Of a stretch of 6,199 nt of DNA, positions 1 to 5,515 are shown in pieces. Position 1 is the stretch's first letter. Each line of letters opens with the position of its first letter. This stretch comes from Candidatus Dormiibacterota bacterium (GTDB lineage: Bacteria; Chloroflexota; Dormibacteria; Aeolococcales; Aeolococcaceae): contig JAFALX010000068.1 in assembly GCA_019234035.1 (NCBI GenBank), positions 1-6,199 of the forward strand, read 5' to 3'. The notes beneath the pieces are model-generated. The model was not told the DNA's origin. It did no database searches and saw nothing but the letters and a program-made list of their open reading frames with translations. The position numbers were made by a program, and so were the translations under genes.

Positions 1-1
1 T

Positions 2-487
2 CCCACCGGCGTCGGTCTCGCGCATCCGACCACGATGCAGCTCGCGCTCGACGAAGCCGGCGCGCCGCGCATCGTGCTGGCCGCGGCCGCGGCGGCGGTG
101 ACGCGTCCCTTCGGAATGCGCGGCGTCTTCTATCGCGTCGCAGGCGCCGGCGTGAACGCGATCGACGGTCCCTCGAAGCTCAACCTGCCCCCGTACGACA
201 CCTGGGCGACGAAGGCCCCGGTCGATCCGCAGGGGGCGGCAGGGCACATCGCCGCGGAGCTGCGGCGGCGTACCGGACGCAGGATGTCGGTGGCGATCAT
301 CGACGCCAGCGACCTGGGCGCCGAGGTCTTCGCCGTTGCCGGCCCGGTGCCGCACGACGACGTGCTCGCCGTCGTCGCGGACAACCCGCTGGGCCAGAGC
401 GACGAGCAGACGCCGTTCGGACTGGTGCGCCGGATGTCTCCCGCAGCCAACGCTCCGGTTTCGGAGCCGGTCGCGGCAGCGGTCTGA
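2..487 (+). CDS. CofE-like protein (coenzyme F420-0:L-glutamate ligase family), 3' part
   Basis: The frame is open from the window edge (PTGVGLAHPTT before the first Met at 35) to TGA at 485-487, giving 161 visible residues. The Met at 35 is probably internal, so the 5' end of the gene lies outside the window. The visible part resembles the C-terminal half of the CofE / F420-0:gamma-glutamyl ligase family. Recognisable stretches are FYRVAGAGVNAIDGPS, SVAIIDASDLGAEVFAVAG and DNPLGQSDEQTPFGLVRR, ending in an Ala/Pro/Val-rich tail. Authentic CofE adds glutamate to F420-0 using GTP in the cytoplasm. Many bacterial relatives are uncharacterised, and the nucleotide-binding N-terminal half is not visible, so the substrate is unknown. 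The next gene, alr, begins 65 nt downstream on the same strand and may be co-transcribed. I am fairly confident of the family and not of the function. Confidence 0.62.
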   Translation, partial: PTGVGLAHPTTMQLALDEAGAPRIVLAAAAAAVTRPFGMRGVFYRVAGAGVNAIDGPSKLNLPPYDTWATKAPVDPQGAAGHIAAELRRRTGRRMSVAIIDASDLGAEVFAVAGPVPHDDVLAVVADNPLGQSDEQTPFGLVRRMSPAANAPVSEPVAAAV

Positions 488-539
488 CGACGGGAGATCG
501 ACCGACGATCGATCCGGCGACGGGGCTGCGAGGAGCACC

Positions 540-544
540 GGAGG
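540..544 (+). promoter_or_regulatory. Ribosome binding site of alr
   Basis: GGAGG lies 8 nt before the GTG at 553. It decides the alr start: the frame is open further upstream to the preceding stop region, but it contains no ATG or GTG between that stop and 553. Confidence 0.7.
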
Positions 545-552
545 TCGAGCTG

Positions 553-1671
553 GTGCGCTGGGCCGAGATCGACGTCGGCGCGCTGCGCCACAACGCCGCA
601 CAGATGAAGGCAACGCTGGCGCCGTCGGTGCAGCTGCTCGCCATGGTGAAGTCGAACGGCTACGGGCACGGCGCCATCACCGCGTCACTCGCGGCCCTTG
701 CCGGCGGCGCATCGTGGCTCGGCGTCTACGCGCCGGACGAGGCGCTGGCACTGCGCCACGCCGGGTTCACCGAGCGGCTGCTCGTCGCCGGCTGGAGTCC
801 GCGCGAGACGCTCGGCGCGCTGGTCGCCGATGACGTCGACGTCACCGTGTTCGACGCAGCCGGCGTCGATGCCGTCAGTGCGGCTGCGGAGGCCTGCGGG
901 GCACGCGCCCGCGTGCACGTCAAGATCGACAGTGGGCTCGGACGTCTCGGAGCGCGACCGGCGGGTCTTCCAGAGCTTGTCGACGCCCTGCGGCGCACGG
1001 CGGATCGCGTGGAGGTCGCCGGCGTGTTCACGCACTTCGCCGACCCCGAGCGCAATCCGGATTTCACGGCCGAGCAGCACACGAGGTTCCTCGCCGCGGC
1101 GGAGGAGCTCAAGGTGGTCGCGCCGGGAGCGCTGCTGCACACGTGCGGCAGCGCCGCGATTCTCGCGTTTCCGGAGATGCACCACGACCTGGTGCGCCTG
1201 GGAATCGCTCTGTACGGCTATGCGCCGGTCGACCTCCTCGGCGCCGTGACGCTGCGCCCGTGCATGACGGTGCTGGCTCGCGTGGCGCAGGTGAAGGACG
1301 TCGACGCGGGCGAGACCGTCGGCTACAACCGCGCGTGGACGGCGAGCGCGACGCGTCGCATCGCCACCGTCGCCATCGGATACGGACAGGGCATCCCGCG
1401 CGCGCTCTCCAACCGCGGATCGCTGATGCTCGGCGGCCATCGCTGCCCGATCGTCGGCATCGTGAACATGGACCAGGTGACTGTCGACGTCACCGACATC
1501 CACGGCGTCTCGGTCGGCGACGTCGCCATGTTCTTCGGTGTCCACGGCGGCGTGCAGATCGGCGCCGACGAGGTGGCCGCGGAGCTCCAGACGATCCCCC
1601 ACGAGCTGATCTGTGGCATCTCCGCGCAGGTGCCTCGGATCTCGGTCGGCGAGCTCGCAGAGGGCGGGTGA
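553..1671 (+). CDS. alr: Alanine racemase (PLP-dependent)
   Basis: This 372-residue protein has the usual family length. It interconverts L- and D-alanine in the cytoplasm and so supplies D-Ala for peptidoglycan. The N-terminal barrel carries the PLP-lysine motif AMVKSNGYGHG, with the Schiff-base Lys at K33 and the active-site Tyr at Y37. HVKIDSGLGRLG supplies K124 (the position carbamylated in the Geobacillus enzyme) and R131, which contacts the PLP ring nitrogen. GETVGYNRAW gives the second catalytic base, Y258, and IGYGQG (Y277) follows. The C-terminal beta domain has NMDQVTVDVT and ends TIPHELICGISAQVPRISVGEL. In that stretch H350 stands where the Geobacillus enzyme has Tyr354. The start is GTG, chosen from the GGAGG 8 nt upstream and because MRWAEIDVGALRHN matches the family N-terminus. 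The hydrolase gene follows after 29 nt, or overlaps if its upstream GTG at 1668 is used. Confidence 0.96.
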   Translation: MRWAEIDVGALRHNAAQMKATLAPSVQLLAMVKSNGYGHGAITASLAALAGGASWLGVYAPDEALALRHAGFTERLLVAGWSPRETLGALVADDVDVTVFDAAGVDAVSAAAEACGARARVHVKIDSGLGRLGARPAGLPELVDALRRTADRVEVAGVFTHFADPERNPDFTAEQHTRFLAAAEELKVVAPGALLHTCGSAAILAFPEMHHDLVRLGIALYGYAPVDLLGAVTLRPCMTVLARVAQVKDVDAGETVGYNRAWTASATRRIATVAIGYGQGIPRALSNRGSLMLGGHRCPIVGIVNMDQVTVDVTDIHGVSVGDVAMFFGVHGGVQIGADEVAAELQTIPHELICGISAQVPRISVGELAEGG

Positions 1672-1700
1672 CGGGTGCCCGGTTCGGGTACCGTGAGGCT

Positions 1701-2567
1701 GTGACCACCCCCCTGAGAATCGCTGCCGCGCAATACGCGCCGCGGGTCGGCGAGGTCGAGTGGAATCGCGCCGAGGCCGTCCGCCAGGCGACCACGGCCG
1801 CCGAGCAGGGCGCCCGCCTCATCGTGCTGCCGGAGCTGGCGTCGAGTGGCTACGTCTTCACCAGCAGGGACGAGGCGGCGGCGACATCGGAGCCGGTCGA
1901 CGGAGCGTTCACGGCGGCGCTGCACGAGGTGAGCGCGCGCTTCGGTTGCGTGATCGTGGCGGGGTTCAACGAGCATGCGCAGACGGTGCGGCACAACAGT
2001 GCGGTGATCGTCGGGCCGGCAGGGCCACTCGGTGTCTATCGCAAGCTGCACCTGTTCAACGACGAGCAGACGTGGTTCGCGCCGGGCGACGGCCTCGTGG
2101 TCGCGGACACGCCCGCCGGTCATGTCGGCGCCGTCATCTGCTACGACCTTCGCTTTCCCGAGGCCGCCCGCGCGCTGGCGCTCGCCGGCGCGGAGATCAT
2201 CGCGGTTCCCACCAACTGGGTGGCATCGTTCAAGCGGACGGTCTGGGACGATCGCGGCTACGTTCAGGGTGACCATCTGGCGATGGCGACCGCGGGACAG
2301 AACGGCGTGGTCATCGCGTGCGCCGACCGCGTCGGGGTCGAGCGCGACGTGCGCTTCATCGGCGCGTCGATCATCGTGGGGCCCGACGGCTGGCCCGTCG
2401 CCGGACCGGCGAGCGCGGACGGCGACGAGCTGCTCGTGGCGGACGTCGACATGGACGACATCGCGACGATGCGGCGGAGCACGCCGCGCAATCACCTGTT
2501 GAACGACCGGCGGCCCGACGCCTATTCCGTGCGCGAGACGCGTGGAACAGAGTCGGTTCCGGTTTGA
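1701..2567 (+). CDS. Carbon-nitrogen hydrolase, nitrilase superfamily (probable amidase)
   Basis: This 288-residue protein has the normal size for a one-domain nitrilase-superfamily enzyme. These are alpha-beta-beta-alpha proteins that hydrolyse or condense non-peptide C-N bonds by a Glu-Lys-Cys triad. The N-terminus LRIAAAQYAPRVGEVEWN is typical. Catalytic Glu is E45 (LIVLPELASSGY) and Lys is K115 (VYRKLHLF). The second Glu is E122, before WFAPGD, and the nucleophile is C147 (GAVICYDLRFPE). The ending (LLNDRRPDAY) recalls the aliphatic and stereoselective amidase-type members, but the substrate cannot be named from sequence. The start is GTG 1701, chosen because it puts VTTPLRIAAAQ at the N-terminus. 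An in-frame GTG at 1668 overlapping the alr stop would add 11 residues, and neither start has a well-spaced Shine-Dalgarno. The 3' end overlaps pcrA by 26 nt, which suggests one operon and coupled translation. Confidence 0.88.
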   Translation: MTTPLRIAAAQYAPRVGEVEWNRAEAVRQATTAAEQGARLIVLPELASSGYVFTSRDEAAATSEPVDGAFTAALHEVSARFGCVIVAGFNEHAQTVRHNSAVIVGPAGPLGVYRKLHLFNDEQTWFAPGDGLVVADTPAGHVGAVICYDLRFPEAARALALAGAEIIAVPTNWVASFKRTVWDDRGYVQGDHLAMATAGQNGVVIACADRVGVERDVRFIGASIIVGPDGWPVAGPASADGDELLVADVDMDDIATMRRSTPRNHLLNDRRPDAYSVRETRGTESVPV

Positions 2568-5310
2568 GGCAGACGCTCCACTGAGTCCCGCGGTCAGCGT
2601 CAGCGCGCTCCTGGAGGACCTCAACGCGCCGCAGCGCGAGGCGGTCGAGGCTCCCAACGGTCCGCTGCTCATCTTTGCGGGCGCGGGCAGCGGCAAGACA
2701 CGCGTCCTCACGCACCGCATCGCCTACGTCATCGCGACACGTGGGGTCCGCCCCGAGGAGATCTGCGCGGTCACGTTCACCAACAAGGCGGCGCGCGAGA
2801 TGCGCGGCCGGGTGGAGCAGCTGATCGGCTCCAGCATCAAGGGCATGTGGCTGGGCACGTTCCATGCGCTGGGGGCGCGGCTGTTGCGCCGCGACGGTGA
2901 CGCCATCGGCATCCCGCGCGACTACACGATCTACGACGAGGCCGACCGAACCGCGGCGATTCGCAACGCGCTGCGCGCCGAGGGGCTGGACGACAAGCGC
3001 TACACACCGTCACGTGTGGGCAGCGTGATCAGCGGGGCCAAGAACGAGCTGATCGACGCGCGCGACTTCATGGCGCGGGCGAACGGCGAGTTCGACCGCA
3101 CGATCGGGCGCGCGTACTACGCATACGAGCAGGAGCTCGATGCGGCGTCGGCGGTGGACTTCGATGACCTGCTGTTTCGCGCGGTGGTCCTGCTGCGCGA
3201 CTCCGAGGATGTGCGTCGCTACTACCAGCACCGTTTCCAGCATCTGTTCATCGACGAGTACCAGGACACGAACCACGCGCAGTACGAGCTGGTGAAGCTG
3301 CTCGCTGCCGAGCATCGCAACCTGACGGTGGTGGGGGACGACGATCAGTGCCTGGTTGCGGGGACGCTGGTGACGCTGGACGACGGGACACAGCGTCCGA
3401 TCGAGGACGTTCGACCCGGAGACCGTGTGAGATCAGGCTTCGGGAGTGGGGCGTTCGGTACTGCGCACGTCACGCGCGTGGCGCAACGAACCGCGAGATC
3501 ACTGGTCACGATCACCACCGCAGCCGGCCGCACGCTGACGAGCACCCCGGAGCACACTCACTTTGCGGGGTATCCGGGGCACGCTTCAGCCGCGGAGCAG
3601 CAATTCGAGCTCGCAGCCACCGTCCCGCAACGCACGATAGTCGTGGAGCAGCCACGTCGAACGGCGAGGCTCGGGTCAGCGCCGCTGCCGGAGCTGCCGT
3701 TCACTCGTGCGGACTCGGTGGTGCCAGCAATGGCGATGTTCGATGAGAACGGTGACCCCGACGTCGTCGCCACCGTCGTATGTTATGACGCCATTCGACG
3801 CGTGTATGACCTCGACGTCGAGCCGACGCACAACTTCGTCGCGAACGGCCTCGTCACCCACAACTCCGTCTACGGCTTCCGCGGAGCAGATGTGCGCAAC
3901 ATCCTCGCGTTCGAGCGCGACTACCCGGACGCGACCACCGTGACGCTCGAGCAGAACTACCGCTCCACGCAGCCCATCCTCGACGTCGCCCACTCGGTGA
4001 TCAAGCGCAACGAGCAGCGCGCGGACAAGAAGCTGTGGACCGACCATCGTGGTGGCGAGCCCGTTCGCCTCATCTCCGTGTACGACGAGCGCGAGGAGGC
4101 ACTCTGGATCGCCGGCGAGATCGAGCGCCTCGTCGCCCGTGAAGCAGTGTCCCTGAGTGAATGCGCGGTCCTGTATCGCACCAACGCGCAGTCGCGCGCC
4201 TTTGAGGAGGTGCTGCTGCGCCGCGGGATCCCGTACCGCCTCGTGGGCGGCATCCGCTTCTACGAGCGCAAGGAGGTGAAGGACGTTCTTGCGTACCTGC
4301 GCCTCTGCGCCAACCCGCGCGATGCCGTTTCGTTTGCGCGCGTGGTCAACGTCCCCCGCCGGAAGATCGGTGACCGCACCGTGGCCGAGCTCGAGCGCCT
4401 GGCTCGCAAGAAGCGCATCGCGCCACTCGAAGCCGCGAAGCGGCTCGACGAGACAGAAGGTCTCGGAGCGGCGGCGATGCAGGCGATCGCCGGCTTCTCC
4501 GCACTCATGGACAAGCTGCGCGATGAGGCGTCGCGGATGCCGCTGCCGGTGCTGGTCGACAGCATCCTCGTCAACACCGGATACCGCGACATGCTGCGCG
4601 ACGGCACACCGGAGGGCGAGGAGCGCTGGGGCAACGTGGTCGAGCTCTCCGGACTCGCGGCCGAGTACGAGGATGTGCCACCGCCCGACGGGTTGACGCA
4701 GTTCCTGGAGAACGTCGCGCTGGTCAGCGACGTCGACAGCGTCGACGACAAGGACCAGGGCGTGCTGCTCATCACGCTGCACCAGGTGAAGGGCCTGGAG
4801 TTCGACGTGGTGTTCGTCGCGGGGATGGAGGAGGGGCTGCTGCCGCACGTGCGCTCACTCGAGGAGGGCGACTCCGGTATCGCCGAGGAACGCCGCCTCA
4901 CCTATGTGGGCATGACGCGCGCGCGCCGCCACCTCTACCTCCTCCATGCCTTCCGCCGGCACCTCTACGGCACGCCGCAACTCGCCGAGGCGTCGCGCTT
5001 CCTGCGCGAGATCCCGCCCGACCTGATCGAGCTGGCGGCACGACCCGGCGGGCGGCTCGTGGACGACGTGCGCCGCCCCGGCTCGGTGCGCCAGGCGGTG
5101 CATGCGCGCGCGGTGCAGGCGAACCCGGTCGTCGTCGCGCCGCAGCGATACCGCGAGGGGATGCGCATCCGTCACGACCGATACGGCGAGGGAACGGTGC
5201 TCAAGAGCACGATGACGCGCTCCGGCGAGGAGCTGGTGATCAAGTTCGACGAGGCCGGCGTGAAGATCTTCGCCGTGGGCGACGCCACGCTGTGGCCGGT
5301 GCAGCCCTAG
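2542..5310 (+). CDS. pcrA: ATP-dependent DNA helicase PcrA/UvrD type (SF1A), interrupted in frame by a mini-intein
   Basis: The precursor is 922 residues. Removing the 172-residue intein leaves 750, normal for PcrA/UvrD. The family comprises 3'-5' ATP-driven DNA helicases acting in nucleotide excision repair, replication restart and removal of stalled RNA polymerase. Motifs in order: Q motif LNAPQREAV (27-35), Walker A GAGSGKT (47-53), Ia TFTNKAAREM, then GTFHALGARLLRR, and Walker B DEYQDTN (from 238). Motif III is split as GDDDQ (265-269) | intein | SVYGFRGA (from 442). LEQNYRS (469-475), TLHQVKGLEF (K750) and EERRLTYVGMTRAR (782-795) follow. The C-terminus (about 868-920, RIRHDRYGEGTVLKS to KFDEAG) is the Tudor-like PcrA tail that binds RNA polymerase in characterised homologues. 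The GTG 2542 start overlaps the hydrolase gene by 26 nt. It is the only ATG, GTG or TTG before the Q motif, and its Shine-Dalgarno is weak. ligA lies downstream. Confidence 0.95.
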   Translation: MEQSRFRFEADAPLSPAVSVSALLEDLNAPQREAVEAPNGPLLIFAGAGSGKTRVLTHRIAYVIATRGVRPEEICAVTFTNKAAREMRGRVEQLIGSSIKGMWLGTFHALGARLLRRDGDAIGIPRDYTIYDEADRTAAIRNALRAEGLDDKRYTPSRVGSVISGAKNELIDARDFMARANGEFDRTIGRAYYAYEQELDAASAVDFDDLLFRAVVLLRDSEDVRRYYQHRFQHLFIDEYQDTNHAQYELVKLLAAEHRNLTVVGDDDQCLVAGTLVTLDDGTQRPIEDVRPGDRVRSGFGSGAFGTAHVTRVAQRTARSLVTITTAAGRTLTSTPEHTHFAGYPGHASAAEQQFELAATVPQRTIVVEQPRRTARLGSAPLPELPFTRADSVVPAMAMFDENGDPDVVATVVCYDAIRRVYDLDVEPTHNFVANGLVTHNSVYGFRGADVRNILAFERDYPDATTVTLEQNYRSTQPILDVAHSVIKRNEQRADKKLWTDHRGGEPVRLISVYDEREEALWIAGEIERLVAREAVSLSECAVLYRTNAQSRAFEEVLLRRGIPYRLVGGIRFYERKEVKDVLAYLRLCANPRDAVSFARVVNVPRRKIGDRTVAELERLARKKRIAPLEAAKRLDETEGLGAAAMQAIAGFSALMDKLRDEASRMPLPVLVDSILVNTGYRDMLRDGTPEGEERWGNVVELSGLAAEYEDVPPPDGLTQFLENVALVSDVDSVDDKDQGVLLITLHQVKGLEFDVVFVAGMEEGLLPHVRSLEEGDSGIAEERRLTYVGMTRARRHLYLLHAFRRHLYGTPQLAEASRFLREIPPDLIELAARPGGRLVDDVRRPGSVRQAVHARAVQANPVVVAPQRYREGMRIRHDRYGEGTVLKSTMTRSGEELVIKFDEAGVKIFAVGDATLWPVQP
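3349..3864 (+). other. Mini-intein in PcrA, 172 residues, motif III insertion
   Basis: This is an in-frame protein-splicing element at precursor residues 270-441. Intein numbering is used here. Block A is C1-LVAGTLVTLDDG with IEDVRPGDRV. Block B is TSTPEHTHF, giving the T66-x-x-H69 motif. Block F is VYDLDVEPTHNFVANG (D154, H161). Block G is LVTHN, with penultimate H171 and terminal N172, followed by Ser as the +1 extein nucleophile. C1, His-Asn and Ser+1 define a standard class 1 splicing mechanism. Removal rejoins VVGDDDQ to SVYGFRGA, a canonical SF1A motif III. About 75 residues lie between blocks B and F, and I see no LAGLIDADG or HNH signature, so it cannot encode a recognisable homing endonuclease. 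All splicing residues are present, so I expect it to be active. Codon use is less GC-biased than in the flanking exteins. Confidence 0.95.
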
Positions 5311-5322
5311 TGGGACGCCAGT

Positions 5323-5430
5323 GTGGTCGACCGGAAGTTTCTTGCATCTTCACTGGCCCTGACGGCGGGCGGCTGCGCCGCTGATGCCGTCGTCAAGGGG
5401 CCCGGCGCTGCCTCGTCACGCATCGCCTAG
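5323..5430 (+). CDS. Possible 35-codon ORF resembling a secretion or lipoprotein leader
   Basis: GTG at 5323 to TAG at 5428-5430 reads VVDRKFLASSLALTAGG and then CAADAVVKGPGAASSRIA. A charged N-terminus (DRK), a hydrophobic segment and a Cys after small residues (LTAGGC) look like a signal peptide with a degenerate lipobox, and RKFL faintly recalls a Tat motif. A GGGA lies 7 nt upstream (5312-5315). The mature part would be only about 18 residues, so this may be a truncated gene remnant carried by the palindromic element, or chance. Its first codons lie inside the left terminal repeat. I recognise no family. Confidence 0.2.
   Translation: MVDRKFLASSLALTAGGCAADAVVKGPGAASSRIA
5361..5391 (+). 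other. Local GC-rich hairpin after pcrA
   Basis: GACGGC (5361-5366) pairs with GCCGTC (5386-5391), enclosing an internal loop and a second stem GCGGC/GCCGC (5369-5373 with 5377-5381) around a TGC loop. No T-run follows, so it is not a classical intrinsic terminator. It would compete with the long-range pairing of the 194-bp palindrome, whose left arm overlaps it. Confidence 0.3.
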
Positions 5431-5458
5431 ATGCGCTCCTCGGCGCGCCACCCTTTCC

Positions 5459-5490
5459 TTGGCACCGGCCATCATGGCCGCGAATATGCT
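5459..5490 (+). promoter_or_regulatory. Weak candidate promoter for ligA
   Basis: TTGGCA (5459-5464) resembles a -35 box and TATGCT (5485-5490) a -10 box, but the 20-nt spacer is longer than the usual 16-18. If used, the transcript would start a few nucleotides beyond 5490, leaving a leader of about 20 nt before ligA. It lies inside the right arm of the palindrome. This is only a possibility. Confidence 0.15.
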
Positions 5491-5515
5491 GCGAACCTCC
5501 GGTCGACCACACTAG

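Larger units (their letters stand above)
5320..5513. repeat. 194-bp imperfect palindrome with 16-bp perfect terminal inverted repeats (MITE-like element or giant hairpin)
   Basis: The left end 5320-5335 (AGTGTGGTCGACCGGA) is the exact reverse complement of 5498-5513. The similarity continues inward. The next 16 positions match at 10 (5336-5351 against 5482-5497). After a one-base bulge, 5355-5369 matches 5465-5479 at 12 of 15. The arms are therefore about 50 nt around a loop of about 95 nt. Each terminal repeat also contains the self-palindrome GGTCGACC (5325-5332 and 5501-5508). The element fills almost the whole pcrA-ligA gap, starting 9 nt after the pcrA stop and ending 2 nt before the ligA ATG. 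Terminal inverted repeats, small size and no transposase suggest a MITE-like remnant. I see no clear target-site duplication, so a structured terminator or regulatory RNA is an alternative. Confidence 0.6.

Noticed and set aside
496..510. GATCG/CGATC mini-hairpin between the CofE-like gene and alr as a terminator
   Set aside because: It has a 5-bp stem with no T-run and is not distinguishable from chance.
685..1602. Minus-strand open frame (305 codons) opposite alr
   Set aside because: It is a shadow of the alr codon pattern, with no family resemblance and no ribosome binding site.
1143..1700. Upstream extension of the hydrolase reading frame inside alr
   Set aside because: The frame is open but reads as Arg-rich out-of-frame alr. 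The nitrilase fold begins at about 1713.
1323..2720. Long minus-strand open frame (465 codons) across alr, the hydrolase and the pcrA start
   Set aside because: It runs antisense to three well-supported genes. Its product is Arg/His-rich with no recognisable domain, as expected from high-GC shadow frames.
3348..3746. Separate + strand frame within the intein, possibly a nested gene
   Set aside because: It is Arg/Gly-rich out-of-frame translation of the intein, and no endonuclease motif appears in it.
3676..4848. Minus-strand open frame (390 codons) opposite pcrA
   Set aside because: It lies antisense to conserved helicase motifs and reads as low-complexity His/Val/Leu/Arg sequence, a shadow frame.
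5307..5515. CTAG at 5307-5310 and 5512-5515 as a target-site duplication of the palindromic element
   Set aside because: The left copy lies 9 nt outside the terminal repeat and includes the pcrA stop codon, while the right copy overlaps the repeat. The positions do not fit a duplication.
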